A DNA stretch of 64,000 bases from Parvularcula marina (GTDB lineage: Bacteria > Pseudomonadota > Alphaproteobacteria > Caulobacterales > Parvularculaceae): positions 1,361,001 to 1,425,000 of the forward strand of contig NZ_QUQO01000001.1 of NCBI RefSeq assembly GCF_003399445.1, read 5' to 3'. Positions 37,471 to 47,299 of this stretch are shown piece after piece. A program made the position numbers and the translations under genes. The notes beneath the pieces are model-generated. The model searched no databases. It saw only the letters and a list, made by a program, of their open reading frames with translations, and had not been told where the DNA came from. Position 1 is the first letter of the stretch. The number at the start of each line of letters is the position of its first letter.

Positions 37471-37659
37471 GGGCGGTCTCCTTCTGTTGGGGGCCTGATC
37501 ACCAGGTTCATGACCGATCATGCCAATGAAATAGGCATTTCTGCAACCGCGAACGCCATTGATAAGCAAGAAAATGCGTCTTCCTTAACCTGACAGACAC
37601 CTTGATTTTGTTTGTATAGCGCTGGGCCAGCCCGTTGGGCGACGTAGAGAGACCAGAAT

Positions 37660-40068
37660 ATGCTGTCAGTTTTAAGCTGTGTGATCACCGAGCACGATTT
37701 ACGTCTCGTGGTCGTCGCAGCCTTTGTCTGTGTCGTCACCTGCGCACTCGCCGCGGTTTGTGCCTCTCGCGCCAGTTTTTCTCGAAAACAATCTCGCCGA
37801 TTGATAGCTGCCGGACTTGGAGCTTTCACCAGCGGCGCCGGGATCTGGGCGACCCATTTCATTGCCATGCTGGCCTATGAGACACCGCAATTTGCTGGCC
37901 TCAGCACATTGTTGACCGTCGCCTCCTTTGTCGCGGGCATGATCGGATTTGGGTTCTCGTTCCTTGCGCTCATTTTCCTGCCCCCGCGCCTCAAATTGAT
38001 CACAGGCGGACTGCTCTATGGGGCAAGCATCTGTACACTGCATTATCTTGGCATGGCAGCCTATGGCGCTTCAGCTCTGATTGTCTGGAACACACCCTAC
38101 ATTGTCATGTCTGTCGTGACGGGACTCGTTTTTTCAACGCTGGCCTTTTCAATGCTCCAGCGCCCGATGCCAGCCATGCGTCAGGTTTTTGTCAGCCTTT
38201 TCCTGATCCTGTCCGTTTGCGGCCTGCACTTCACGGGCATGACCGGATTTTCGATTATCCCCACCGAAGCGCAATCGGGGGTACACATCATTCAACATGA
38301 AGGCCTGGTGACGATTGTCGTCAGTGTCGCGATCATGCTGGCCCTCTCGGGCATCGGCATTCTTGGTTACGGCAACCACGTCACGCGGCAAAAGGCTATC
38401 GAAGCCGATCACCTTCGCAATCTGACGGTCGAGCTCGAACAGGCGCTGAAAGCCGCCGAAGCCTCAAACCGCGCTAAGTCGGATTTCCTTGCCAATATGA
38501 GCCATGAAATTCGCACCCCCATGAACGGTATTATCGGCATGACCGATATTCTTCTGGGGACGGATCTTGACGAACGTCAACGCGGCTTTGCGCAGGTAAT
38601 CCTGTCTTCAGGCAATGGCCTTTTGTCGGTCCTCAACGACATTCTCGACTTCTCCAAGCTTGAATCTGGCAAGATGCGGCTCTCTGATGCGCGGTTTAAC
38701 CTGCGCTCTCTGGTTAGTGACGTTGCCTCCCTGATGCAGGCGCAGGCACTGGCCAAGGATATAGAGGTCATCTTCCGCTATCAGCCGGACCTGCCGGCGC
38801 TTGTTCATGGCGATGAGTCCCGCATGCGGCAGGTCCTGAACAATATTGTCGGTAATGCCCTCAAATTCACTGAGAAGGGGCATGTCTACATCAATATCAG
38901 TGGCGAAGAGGCCGGCGAGAATACCCGCTTCACCATCTCCATCGAAGACACGGGCATAGGCATCGCTGAAGAGCACCTGAAAGCGATCTTTGAAAAATTT
39001 GAACAGGCCGATACATCCCGCGCCCGCAAATTTGAGGGGACGGGACTGGGCCTCGCCATCTCTCGCGAGATCGTTCACCTGATGGGGGGCGACATCGAAG
39101 TGAAGAGCGCCCCGAATGAAGGCTCCACTTTTATCATCACGCTTGAGATGCAGGCAGAACACGCGGCATCGGTACAGGAAATCGCAGCAAATCTTGAGAC
39201 CCTTCGGGTACTGATCGTCGATGACAATGAAGTGAACCGGCAGATCCTGGCCGAACATATGAATGCCTGGGGTATCGAAGCGGTCTTGACCAATTCGGCG
39301 CCTGAAGCGCGTGAGATGATTGCTTCCATGTCACGGGCCGGCAAGCCGCCAACGGTCCTGATTACGGATTATCATATGCCCGGAGAATGCGGCGATGAAC
39401 TCGTTGCGGGACTGCAGGGGCACGCTGAATGGGCCACCCTTCCCGTCATCCTGCTCTCTTCCGTCGATGTGCTGAACGGTCAGCATATGGGCCTTCAGGG
39501 CGAATATGACGCAAAGCTGATGAAGCCCGTCCGGCCTTCTCAATTGATGGATGCTCTTGCGGAAGTCTCACTGGGATCTGCAAACCGGAAGTCCATGCAG
39601 ATACCCGTCACCCCTTCCGTCGATAGCGCACAAACAATTCTATCTATTCCGCCTACGAAGAGACTGCTTTTGGCTGAAGACAATGTCGTCAACCGGATGG
39701 TGACGACCGCTATGCTGGGAACAGATGAATACAGCATCGTCACGGCAGAGAACGGCGAAGTCGCTGTCGAACTCTATAAACAAGGCAAATTTGACGTTGT
39801 CCTGATGGATGTTTCGATGCCGGTGATGGATGGCCATGAGGCCACACGCCGTATCCGGTCCTATGAGAAGCAATCGGGACGAACCCCGACCCCTATCATC
39901 GGGGTGACGGCCCATGTGCTGGATGGTGATAAAAAGGCGTGCTTCCAAGCCGGCATGGACGGGTTTGTGCCCAAACCTTTGCGTCAGCCGGAACTGAAAG
40001 CCGCCCTCGCCAAATTTGCATCGATCTCTGCAGAAGATCTCCCGTCAACCAAGGCGATTCAGGGCTGA
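37660..40068 (+). CDS. MHYT-domain hybrid sensor histidine kinase with two receiver domains
   Basis: The 802-residue product has seven membrane helices forming an MHYT sensor (T-H-F-I-A-M-L, L-H-Y-L-G-M-A and L-H-F-T-G-M-T, which may bind a metal such as copper). A coiled linker near 250-270 follows. The kinase core has the phospho-acceptor H282 in [11 protein letters not shown], an ATP-binding region with [11 protein letters not shown] and D-T-G-I-G-I and G-T-G-L-G-L. Receiver 1 has D570 in I-T-D-Y-H-M-P; receiver 2 has D717 in L-M-D-V-S-M-P. No Hpt domain or separate output protein is nearby, so the partner lies elsewhere. Confidence 0.95.
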   Translation: MLSVLSCVITEHDLRLVVVAAFVCVVTCALAAVCASRASFSRKQSRRLIAAGLGAFTSGAGIWATHFIAMLAYETPQFAGLSTLLTVASFVAGMIGFGFSFLALIFLPPRLKLITGGLLYGASICTLHYLGMAAYGASALIVWNTPYIVMSVVTGLVFSTLAFSMLQRPMPAMRQVFVSLFLILSVCGLHFTGMTGFSIIPTEAQSGVHIIQHEGLVTIVVSVAIMLALSGIGILGYGNHVTRQKAIEADHLRNLTVELEQALKAAEASNRAKSDFLANMSHEIRTPMNGIIGMTDILLGTDLDERQRGFAQVILSSGNGLLSVLNDILDFSKLESGKMRLSDARFNLRSLVSDVASLMQAQALAKDIEVIFRYQPDLPALVHGDESRMRQVLNNIVGNALKFTEKGHVYINISGEEAGENTRFTISIEDTGIGIAEEHLKAIFEKFEQADTSRARKFEGTGLGLAISREIVHLMGGDIEVKSAPNEGSTFIITLEMQAEHAASVQEIAANLETLRVLIVDDNEVNRQILAEHMNAWGIEAVLTNSAPEAREMIASMSRAGKPPTVLITDYHMPGECGDELVAGLQGHAEWATLPVILLSSVDVLNGQHMGLQGEYDAKLMKPVRPSQLMDALAEVSLGSANRKSMQIPVTPSVDSAQTILSIPPTKRLLLAEDNVVNRMVTTAMLGTDEYSIVTAENGEVAVELYKQGKFDVVLMDVSMPVMDGHEATRRIRSYEKQSGRTPTPIIGVTAHVLDGDKKACFQAGMDGFVPKPLRQPELKAALAKFASISAEDLPSTKAIQG

Positions 40069-40159
40069 CGACTCAGAAGTCAGCCCCCTCCCTGCCACTT
40101 CCATAACTGGCACAGCGATTGCTTACCCGGATATTAATCCCGGTAAGGAGCTGTTAACC

Positions 40160-40315
40160 ATGTATGGAAAATCGCGGCTGCAATCTTCGCAACTGATGGC
40201 CCGTGCGCGCCAGGTCGGCGAAACCAAGGATGAGGCAAACTCTGCCGACCCGATCAAGCGGGCCCGCGCCGCCATGCGCACGAGCCTCTTTGCAAAGAAT
40301 ACCAAGAAACGCTGA
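40160..40315 (+). CDS. Small basic hypothetical protein
   Basis: A 51-residue product, rich in Arg, Lys, Ala and Ser (M-Y-G-K-S-R-L-Q-S-S-Q, K-R-A-R-A-A-M-R, N-T-K-K-R), with no membrane segment. AAGGAG lies ten bases before ATG 40160, which is the main reason to believe it. A nearby ATTAATCCCGG stretch is not a clear promoter. The basic composition suggests nucleic-acid or ribosome contact, unproved. Confidence 0.55.
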   Translation: MYGKSRLQSSQLMARARQVGETKDEANSADPIKRARAAMRTSLFAKNTKKR

Positions 40316-40318
40316 GGC

Positions 40319-41542
40319 TCATTGGCCTTCAAAGGACGGCTCTTCGAACCCGGTCTCTGCGGTGACCGGCCAGTCAAAGGCCTCTTCCGCCGATTTGCGG
40401 ATCTCCCGCCATGCCGCTCGGCCATTGGTGCTGTTGGTCAGGATGATGATGCCGTCCCCGCTGGCAAGGTGCCCTTCCATATGCGCGCGATAGCTGGTGT
40501 TCGCACCGCCATGGTGGAAGACGCGCGTCTCCCCTTCTCCATTAAGACGCGGCCCCAGCCCGTGCCAGCTCATCGGCACACGGGTCATCATGTCCTGCGC
40601 GAGGTCGGTTGAGAGAAAATCACCCTCTCCATTGGTGCTTTCCTCAAGCGCGATGACGAAGCGAGCCATATCCTCCGCACTCGTCCAGAGGCCGGAAGCC
40701 GCCAGCTCCGGCATCGCCTCCCAGCCACGCGGCAAAGCGGCGGGGACGCCATAGCGATCATGCGCCCGCGCGATATTGCCGTGGGTGGCAGGCAGAGGAT
40801 TGACGAATGTGCTGCGCGTCATGCCAAGGGGATCGAGCACATATTTACGCGCCGCCTCGGGATAGGAGAGCCCCGTCACATCCTCTATCAGGACCTGACT
40901 GACCGTGATTCCGCCTCCGGAATATTGCATGCGCTCCCCCGGCGTGAAGATGAGCCTTACCGGCCCCTGCTTTGCAGGCGGTTCGCCATTGAGGGTCTGA
41001 AGCGCGGAAGGCAGTTCTTCACCCGGCTCAAAATCCGGGAAGCCATGAATGCTGAACCCCGCCGTATGCGACAGGATCATCCGCAAGGTGACTTTCTTCT
41101 CCGCCGTGAACGCGCTGTCCTCGACCTTCCATGAGGTGAGGTAGTCATTCACGTCCCGGTCAAGATCGAGGAGCCCCTCATCGACCATCCGCAGGATGAT
41201 CCCAGCATTGATCATTTTTGAAATGGACCCCGCGGAGAAGACCGTCTCGCCGTCGATCGGCATGTCCTCCCCCGCCAGCCTGGTGCCGTAGCCTTTGGCC
41301 CAGACGATCTTGCCATCCTCGATGATAGCAACCGCCGCGCCGGGCACATGGTGGATCGCCAGTGCCTCCTCAATCGTGCGCCGCGCTGCGTCGGGATTGC
41401 CGCGCGCCTCCCGATCCATAAGGCGGGTCTCAAAAGCGATGATGCGCGGATCATCACCGCTGAGCGGTTCGGCCGAGGTCACCGCCAGAAAGAGCGGCGC
41501 ACACACGCAGGCGGTCAGGCCAGTCCTCGCAAATCTTCTCAT
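40319..41542 (-). CDS. Beta-lactamase-family serine hydrolase, exported
   Basis: The 407-residue product has a signal peptide (about residues 1-24) and a class-C beta-lactamase/PBP-like domain with the catalytic S-I-S-K (Ser106, Lys109), an S-H-T-A-G-F segment and F-H-H-G-G-A-N as the third motif. The usual second motif Y-x-N reads Y-S-G in M-Q-Y-S-G-G-G. ATG 41542 follows GGAGG by five bases and is preferred to GTG 41545. Two ACTAAT-N2-ATTAGT sites lie just upstream. Substrate could be an ester or D-amino-acid peptide. Confidence 0.85.
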   Translation of the reverse strand: MRRFARTGLTACVCAPLFLAVTSAEPLSGDDPRIIAFETRLMDREARGNPDAARRTIEEALAIHHVPGAAVAIIEDGKIVWAKGYGTRLAGEDMPIDGETVFSAGSISKMINAGIILRMVDEGLLDLDRDVNDYLTSWKVEDSAFTAEKKVTLRMILSHTAGFSIHGFPDFEPGEELPSALQTLNGEPPAKQGPVRLIFTPGERMQYSGGGITVSQVLIEDVTGLSYPEAARKYVLDPLGMTRSTFVNPLPATHGNIARAHDRYGVPAALPRGWEAMPELAASGLWTSAEDMARFVIALEESTNGEGDFLSTDLAQDMMTRVPMSWHGLGPRLNGEGETRVFHHGGANTSYRAHMEGHLASGDGIIILTNSTNGRAAWREIRKSAEEAFDWPVTAETGFEEPSFEGQ

Positions 41543-41571
41543 CACTTCCTCCCGGCCAGCAGCCCGCTTCT

Positions 41572-41614
41572 CTACTAATATATTAGTAGCACATACCTGT
41601 ACTAATTCATTAGT
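41572..41614. promoter_or_regulatory. Two ACTAAT-N2-ATTAGT operator-like sites
   Basis: CTACTAATATATTAGTAG (41572-41589) is an 18-bp perfect palindrome. ACTAATTCATTAGT (41601-41614) repeats the same core. Their centres are 27 bases apart, placing them 30-72 bases upstream of the serine hydrolase start (41542) and 77-119 bases upstream of the divergent moxR start. The form is typical of a TetR- or MarR-type operator pair. No such regulator gene adjoins them, so the controlling protein must be encoded elsewhere. Confidence 0.7.
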
Positions 41615-41690
41615 TCAAGGGGGCGATAGGTTTGGAAGATTTGTCCGGCCGCTCTTCACAAGCGATCTGGACAGCGGCAAGACTGTCCCC

Positions 41691-42542
41691 ATGAGCACAC
41701 AGAAATTCACCGGTACCGAGAATTACGTCGCCACCGACGACCTTAAAATGGCGGTCAATGCCGCCGTCACGCTGGAGCGACCGCTCCTGATCAAGGGCGA
41801 GCCCGGCACCGGCAAGACAGTGCTAGCAAAGGAAGTCGCCACCGCGCTCGGGATGCCGCTGCTGGAATGGCATGTGAAATCGACGACAAAGGCGCAGCAG
41901 GGCTTATATGAATATGACGCCGTCGCGCGGCTGCGGGATTCACAGCTCGGCGAGGAGCGCGCGCGGGATGTCGCCAACTACATCAAGCGCGGCAAACTGT
42001 GGGAGGCGTTCACTGCCAATCAGCGCCCGGTGCTTCTTCTTGATGAGATCGACAAGGCCGACATCGAATTCCCCAACGATCTGTTGCAGGAACTCGATCG
42101 CATGGAGTTCTATGTCTACGAGACCGGCGAGACGATCACAGCCAAACAGCGCCCCGTCGTCATCATCACCTCGAACAATGAGAAGGAACTGCCCGACGCC
42201 TTCCTGCGGCGGTGCTTCTTCCATTACATCAAATTCCCTGATCCCGAGACGATGTCCGAGATCGTCGAGGTGCATTACCCCGGCCTGAAACAGCAGCTCG
42301 TCACCGATGCCTTGCGCACTTTCTACCAGCTGCGCGATGTGCCGGGACTGAAGAAAAAGCCGTCTACGTCGGAACTGCTCGACTGGCTGAAGCTGCTGAT
42401 GGTCGAGGATATCGATCTCTCGACCATCCGTGAGAAAGATGTGCGCAAGGCGATCCCGCCGCTGCATGGCGCCCTCCTCAAAAATGAGCAGGACGTCCAT
42501 CTGTTCGAAAAGCTCGCCTTCATGGCGCGCCGCGAGAGCTAA
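41691..42542 (+). CDS. MoxR-family AAA+ ATPase
   Basis: The 283-residue product is a MoxR-type AAA+ ATPase: Walker A G-E-P-G-T-G-K-T, Walker B V-L-L-L-D-E-I-D-K-A, sensor-1 region I-I-T-S-N-N-E-K-E-L-P-D-A-F-L-R-R-C. Such ATPases act as chaperones that load metals or activate partner proteins, usually with a VWA-domain protein encoded next door. Here no VWA gene follows; the next gene is convergent. ATG 41691 is chosen from family length; longer upstream frame would overlap the hydrolase promoter. Confidence 0.92.
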   Translation: MSTQKFTGTENYVATDDLKMAVNAAVTLERPLLIKGEPGTGKTVLAKEVATALGMPLLEWHVKSTTKAQQGLYEYDAVARLRDSQLGEERARDVANYIKRGKLWEAFTANQRPVLLLDEIDKADIEFPNDLLQELDRMEFYVYETGETITAKQRPVVIITSNNEKELPDAFLRRCFFHYIKFPDPETMSEIVEVHYPGLKQQLVTDALRTFYQLRDVPGLKKKPSTSELLDWLKLLMVEDIDLSTIREKDVRKAIPPLHGALLKNEQDVHLFEKLAFMARRES

Positions 42543-42552
42543 AGTGCCCCCC

Positions 42553-44079
42553 TTACTGGCGTGTATAGACGTCTCCGTCATAATTGAAGGAGGTCGGGAC
42601 ACCGTCTGCGCCCATCACAAACTGGATGACATCCCCGGAGAAGGGAACCATCTCGACACGGATGGAATCCTCCCGCGTGAAGGGCTCAGCAACTGAACTC
42701 AGATTGCCGATGGTGACGCGGAGGTCATCGCCTTCAATCGTGATATCCGCCGTGCCGTAATCCTCGTTCGAATAGCTCCCTGTGTAGGCACTACGCGGCT
42801 GGGTGAGCTGCCATTCCCGCGTTGAGCGGCGCTCACGGTCTGCCGTTACCGATGCGATGATCCGGTCCCGCCGCTCAATCGCCGCCGCAATCGCGGCCTT
42901 GCCGTCCGTGTCAGCCGTTTCAGGATCGAGCATCAGGTCATAGACATGATTGGCCACTGCCTCGGGAAAGCCTGCCGCTACCGGGATTTCGTTCATCAGA
43001 ACGGCGACGCCGATCTTCTCTTCGGGGATATAGGAGATATGGGCGCGGAACCCGGCATAGCCGCCAAAATGGTGGACAAGGTTCTGGCCCTTATAAGTGC
43101 TGTTATACCAGCCTAACCCATAGGATTCACGGGTATACGCATCAAATTCAGAATTGGCTTCAGCCAGCGGCACGCGGGTTGAGACGACGACCGCTTCGGG
43201 GGCGATCCGCTCACCATCTACGACCCCGCCCTCGACCATGAATTCAAGCCAGCGCAGCGCATCGCTGGCGCTCAGGACCATGCCGCCTGCCGACTGCATG
43301 GTGGCGTCAATCTTCTCAAGCGGCGTGATGACCGGACCGCCTTCCATGCCGCCGAAATGAGGTTCCGCCAGCGAGCGGCCCGGCGCCTTAGCCACCGACA
43401 TATAGGCGGTCGTTTCCTCCATCCCAGTGGGCTCGAACAGCTCTTCTGCCAGAAGATCCTGCCAGTTCACTCCCAGCTTCCTGTCCGTCAGTATGGTGAG
43501 GATATTATAGCCGACATTGGTGTACTGGAATGTACCCAGCGGCGCGTTTTCATTCGCCTGTGAGCGGCCGAGCAGCTCCCAAGTCTTCTCGGGCGTATGC
43601 TGGCCAGTGAAGGCAACCCGGTAGACGATCGGATTATTCCTAATTCCGGACGTATGCGTCAGAAGCGAGCGCAGGGTCACCTCATCGGGGCGCACTTCCG
43701 CCGGAAAAGGCGCATCCGGCGCAAATTCAGTAAGCGTCTGGTCAAGATCGATCTCGCCGCGATCATCCAGGATCGCCATGGCCATAGCGGTGAAAGATTT
43801 TGTCGAGGAAGCGATGTAGAATGCCGTGTCCGTCGTGACCGGCTCGCCCGTCTCGATATTCGTCACGCCGAAGCTGCGCAGATAGACACCGTCCGGCGTG
43901 TAGATCGCAACCGCCAATCCGGGCACGATGCCGACGGCGTCCATCCCCTCTTCGATATAGGTGTCCATTTCTCCTGCGATGGCGAGCGGCGGCTGGGGTG
44001 CGGGCGCGGCACTCGTTGCGCAGGCTGAAACGGACATGACGAGACCGAGCCCGGCAAGGGCACTCAATCGGGCGGACAT
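42553..44079 (-). CDS. Beta-lactamase-family serine hydrolase, lipoprotein-type
   Basis: The 508-residue product has a signal with V-S-A-C (Cys20), a possible though imperfect lipobox, then a class-C beta-lactamase-like domain with S-S-T-K (Ser91, Lys94), Y-T-N and H-H-F-G-G as the three motifs. The C-terminal 130 residues form an extra beta domain typical of LACTB/ClbP-like hydrolases (DUF3471-like, inference). AGGAGAG precedes ATG 44079 by five bases. It lies 64 bases downstream of an AraC-type regulator gene on the same strand, which may control it. Confidence 0.87.
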   Translation of the reverse strand: MSARLSALAGLGLVMSVSACATSAAPAPQPPLAIAGEMDTYIEEGMDAVGIVPGLAVAIYTPDGVYLRSFGVTNIETGEPVTTDTAFYIASSTKSFTAMAMAILDDRGEIDLDQTLTEFAPDAPFPAEVRPDEVTLRSLLTHTSGIRNNPIVYRVAFTGQHTPEKTWELLGRSQANENAPLGTFQYTNVGYNILTILTDRKLGVNWQDLLAEELFEPTGMEETTAYMSVAKAPGRSLAEPHFGGMEGGPVITPLEKIDATMQSAGGMVLSASDALRWLEFMVEGGVVDGERIAPEAVVVSTRVPLAEANSEFDAYTRESYGLGWYNSTYKGQNLVHHFGGYAGFRAHISYIPEEKIGVAVLMNEIPVAAGFPEAVANHVYDLMLDPETADTDGKAAIAAAIERRDRIIASVTADRERRSTREWQLTQPRSAYTGSYSNEDYGTADITIEGDDLRVTIGNLSSVAEPFTREDSIRVEMVPFSGDVIQFVMGADGVPTSFNYDGDVYTRQ

Positions 44080-44143
44080 ATAACTCTCCTGATAATTCCG
44101 GGGACGGCTTATCGTGGCAGCGGCATCCCCGTATTGGACGATC

Positions 44144-44875
44144 TTAACTGGCGACGGCTTCGCCGAGCGCCTGCACGCGTCCTGGGGCAAGCCCCAACTG
44201 TTGGCGGAACACCCGGCACATATGGCTCTGATCATAAAAACCGGCCACTTGGGCGATCCGTCCCAGCCCGCGCCGTTTCTTACCGAATTGCGCCATGGCA
44301 CGGCGGATCGACTGGTTCTGGGCATAGGCGGTGATCGATTCGCCGAAATGCCGCCGGAAGAGCCGCGAGGCATGGACGGGATGTACCCCCGCCGCCTCCG
44401 CCCGGCTCGCGACATCGACTTCCGCCAGCCCACTCTCGGTCAACTCGTCCTTCAGCCGTGAGAGCCAGCGCGGCGCTGACCGCTTTGCCCCTTGGGCCGC
44501 CCCCATCCCTTCAGCCAAAAGGCAAGCCTGCCCTTGCGCGATGCGCGCCTCATCCTCGTGCCGAATCGCCTCCGTCAGCTCGAGCGCCAGCCGCATCGAC
44601 GACGCCGTCCGCAGGCACGCCCATTGCGGCGTCTCTCCCTTCTCGGACGGGATCTGCGGGAATGTCAGGCATAAGAGCGCTGCGCCTTCATGCGAGAAAT
44701 GGTTGGAATGGGCGGTGTCCCGCGGCTTGATCAGCACATCCCCGACCCGCACCAGACAGGAGCCATTTGAGCTCTCTTCAAGGAAACCGCCCGCCATCAC
44801 GAGGGTGACATGCGAGAGATCATCCCGATGCGACGCCATCTGCGTCAGCGGCGCATACTGCCTGTGATACCGCAT
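44144..44875 (-). CDS. AraC-family transcriptional regulator
   Basis: The 243-residue product has an N-terminal cupin-like sensor region (G-S-C-L-V-R-V-G-D-V-L-I-K-P) and a C-terminal AraC DNA-binding domain (about residues 145-235) with A-S-R-A-E-A-A-G-V-H-P-V-H-A-S-R-L-F-R-R as the first helix-turn-helix and R-I-A-Q-V-A-G-F-Y-D-Q-S-H as the second. It is followed on the same strand by the serine hydrolase gene and probably regulates it. Confidence 0.9.
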   Translation of the reverse strand: MRYHRQYAPLTQMASHRDDLSHVTLVMAGGFLEESSNGSCLVRVGDVLIKPRDTAHSNHFSHEGAALLCLTFPQIPSEKGETPQWACLRTASSMRLALELTEAIRHEDEARIAQGQACLLAEGMGAAQGAKRSAPRWLSRLKDELTESGLAEVDVASRAEAAGVHPVHASRLFRRHFGESITAYAQNQSIRRAMAQFGKKRRGLGRIAQVAGFYDQSHMCRVFRQQLGLAPGRVQALGEAVAS

Positions 44876-45038
44876 TATCCCTCGTTCCTGCGTGCTATTC
44901 TCAGGAGATTGCCACGCCTACATTTGTAGTCAAGATCGCCACAAAGCTTAACCAGCCGTTAATTTACGGTGGACGATTGGCGCCCCATCGGCCATGCTGA
45001 CCCCTAGATCGCACACCTATATGGGGACGAATAAGGGT

Positions 45039-45620
45039 ATGCTGGGCAAAATTCTTGCGTTTGTGCTGGGGGTCGCCGGCCTGATTGCCGGTTCACAAGC
45101 ACCGAACTTCACGACACATTTCATGCAAAATCTCGAAGGCCGCGTCGATGAGCGCCGCCTCGATGCAGAACGGATCACAGAGCGCTGGGAGTATTACGGC
45201 GTTGATCGCGACCAGGTGGCCGCCGATTGCCGGGCCAGGTCAGAAGAAAACAGTAATCCGCAGGCAAGCTGCCTTGAGGATGAAATGATCGTCCGCCGGT
45301 TCGAAAAACTGCTCGCATTGCAGGAAGAGCTGCAGGCCGCCAGCAAATGGGAACGCCCCATCCTGCTCGGCCGCGCACTGCTCGATGGCTCATGCAGCTC
45401 GGATGTGCCGGACGCGCTCAAAGAGAAAACCGAGAACCGTCTCGACACGCTCTGCACCCGCTATCTCGCTATGAATTCGCTCAAGGAATTCGAGCTGGCC
45501 GTGCCGGTCACCATGGATGGCCTTGCCTATGGCGCGGGCGGCGGTGTCGGGTTCTGGGCGATCTTCCGCCTGCTCTTCGGCCTGATCGGTATGCCCTTCC
45601 GCAGCCGCTACGCCTACTGA
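45039..45620 (+). CDS. DUF2937 membrane protein
   Basis: The 193-residue product has an N-terminal membrane helix (about residues 4-20) with G-S-Q-A-P-N-F and then R-V-D-E-R-R-L-D-A, matching DUF2937. A helical middle part contains four Cys and many charges, and a second hydrophobic stretch lies near the C terminus (G-G-G-V-G-F-W-A-I-F-R-L-L-F-G-L). Start is uncertain: ATG 45039 fits the family, ATG 45021 and 44994 are possible. A strong terminator follows. Function unknown. Confidence 0.75.
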   Translation: MLGKILAFVLGVAGLIAGSQAPNFTTHFMQNLEGRVDERRLDAERITERWEYYGVDRDQVAADCRARSEENSNPQASCLEDEMIVRRFEKLLALQEELQAASKWERPILLGRALLDGSCSSDVPDALKEKTENRLDTLCTRYLAMNSLKEFELAVPVTMDGLAYGAGGGVGFWAIFRLLFGLIGMPFRSRYAY

Positions 45621-45641
45621 GCAAAGGCTACACCTGAATTG

Positions 45642-45671
45642 AAAAAGGGCGCCCGGTGAGGCGCCCTTTTT
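45642..45671. terminator. Bidirectional rho-independent terminator
   Basis: AAAAAGGGCGCC (45642-45653) and GGCGCCCTTTTT (45660-45671) form a 12-bp perfect stem with a six-base loop. Both sides end in A or T runs, so it can stop transcription of the DUF2937 gene from the left and of the glycine-cleavage operon from the right. Confidence 0.9.
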
Positions 45672-45717
45672 GTTGGCTTGTACTTTTCTCCCTCGCCGAG
45701 CGGGGGAATAGGTATCT

Positions 45718-47289
45718 TTACTCCGCCGCCATGCTCGGTGCGTCTTCGGTCCATTTGAGGACAGGATTACGCGCGGCCTGCGTCTCATCAAGGCGGCGCA
45801 TCGGCGAGTAGATCGGCGCGGCCTTGAATTTCTCAAGCTGGTCTCCTGATTTTGCGTCACGGGCGAGCCCGAGCAGCGCATCACAGAACTGGTCGAGCCC
45901 CTGCTTGGATTCCGATTCAGTCGGCTCGATCAGCATGGCGCCCGAGACGACGAGCGGGAAATACATCGTCATCGGATGGAAGCCCTCATCGATCATGGCT
46001 TTGGCAAAATCGAGCGTGCCGACACCGGTATCTTTCAGGAACTCATCCGAGAACAGCGCCTCATGCATACAGGTGCCATCAAAGGCCGGGGTCATCTCAG
46101 CAGACAGACGCTTGAGCACGTAATTGGCGTTGAGGACCGCGTCCTCTGCTGCCTGCTTCAGCCCGTCCTTGCCGTGGCTGAGCATATAGGTCAGCGCCCG
46201 GACATACATGCCCATCTGGCCATGGAAGGCCACGAGCCGCCCGAAGGCGTCTTTCGCTTCGCCTTCGATATCCTCAACGAGGCGGAAGCCGTCCTCATCC
46301 TGAATGATGAAGGGCACCGGCGCGTAAGGCGCAAGGCTGTCCGCGAGCACGGTCGGACCGGAACCCGGACCGCCGCCGCCATGCGGTGTCGAAAAGGTCT
46401 TGTGCAGATTGATATGCATGGCATCGACGCCAAGATCGCCGGGGCGGGCCTTACCCATGATGGCGTTGAAATTCGCACCATCACAATAAAAATAGCCGCC
46501 CGCCTCATGCACGGCATCGGCAATCTCACGGATGTCACGCTCGAACAGACCGCAAGTGTTGGGGTTCGTCACCATGATCCCGGCAACATCGGGGCCCAGC
46601 TTTTCTTTAAAAGCCGCAAGATCAACGCGGCCCGTTTCATCCGCAGGGATATCATCAACAGTAAAGCCGCACTGCGCAGCCGTTGCGGGGTTCGTGCCGT
46701 GCGCGGATTCAGGGGCGAGGACACGGGTGCGGGTCTCGCCCTCCCCGCGCGCGATGAGTGCCGCCTTGATCGCCATCATCCCGCAGAGCTCACCATGCGC
46801 GCCCGCCTTGGGGCTCATCGCAACGGCGGGCATGCCGGTCAGCTCTTTCAGCCAGCCGGCGAGGATGTCGATCATCTCCAATGCGCCCTGCACGGTCGAT
46901 TGCGGCTGGAGCGGATGGATATCGGCAAAGCCCTTGAGACGCGCGACTTTCTCATTGAGACGCGGATTGTGCTTCATCGTGCAGGAGCCAAGCGGGAAGA
47001 GCCCCATATCGATGGCGTAGTTCTTCTGGGAGAGACGCACATAATGGCGCATCGCCTCCGGCTCAGCGAGACCCGGCAGATGAGGGGCGTGCTGACGGTC
47101 AAAACCGGCGATGCGCGGCTTGATGCCTTCGGCTTTCGGCAGGTCAACGCCTGTGCCCTCGAAGTCGCCAACCTCGAAGATCAGCGGCTCGGCAATCTCC
47201 AGCGCCCGGTTGCCCGTATGCGTCGGGAACGGCGTGTAGCTGGCGGTGTCTTCGGGGCGGGTGGGACGGCCCTGATTGTTCATGGTCAT
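45718..47289 (-). CDS. gcvPB: Glycine dehydrogenase (decarboxylating) subunit 2
   Basis: The 523-residue product is the larger half of the split P protein of the glycine cleavage system, which decarboxylates glycine with PLP and passes the aminomethyl group to GcvH. The PLP Lys lies in N-L-H-K-T-F-S-T-P-H-G-G-G-G-P-G, and G-S-C-T-M-K-H-N-P and E-S-A-H-G-T-N-P-A-T-A are seen. AAGGA precedes ATG 47289. It is the last gene of the seven-gene operon behind the glycine riboswitch. Confidence 0.97.
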   Translation of the reverse strand: MTMNNQGRPTRPEDTASYTPFPTHTGNRALEIAEPLIFEVGDFEGTGVDLPKAEGIKPRIAGFDRQHAPHLPGLAEPEAMRHYVRLSQKNYAIDMGLFPLGSCTMKHNPRLNEKVARLKGFADIHPLQPQSTVQGALEMIDILAGWLKELTGMPAVAMSPKAGAHGELCGMMAIKAALIARGEGETRTRVLAPESAHGTNPATAAQCGFTVDDIPADETGRVDLAAFKEKLGPDVAGIMVTNPNTCGLFERDIREIADAVHEAGGYFYCDGANFNAIMGKARPGDLGVDAMHINLHKTFSTPHGGGGPGSGPTVLADSLAPYAPVPFIIQDEDGFRLVEDIEGEAKDAFGRLVAFHGQMGMYVRALTYMLSHGKDGLKQAAEDAVLNANYVLKRLSAEMTPAFDGTCMHEALFSDEFLKDTGVGTLDFAKAMIDEGFHPMTMYFPLVVSGAMLIEPTESESKQGLDQFCDALLGLARDAKSGDQLEKFKAAPIYSPMRRLDETQAARNPVLKWTEDAPSMAAE

Positions 47290-47299
47290 GATCTGGTCC

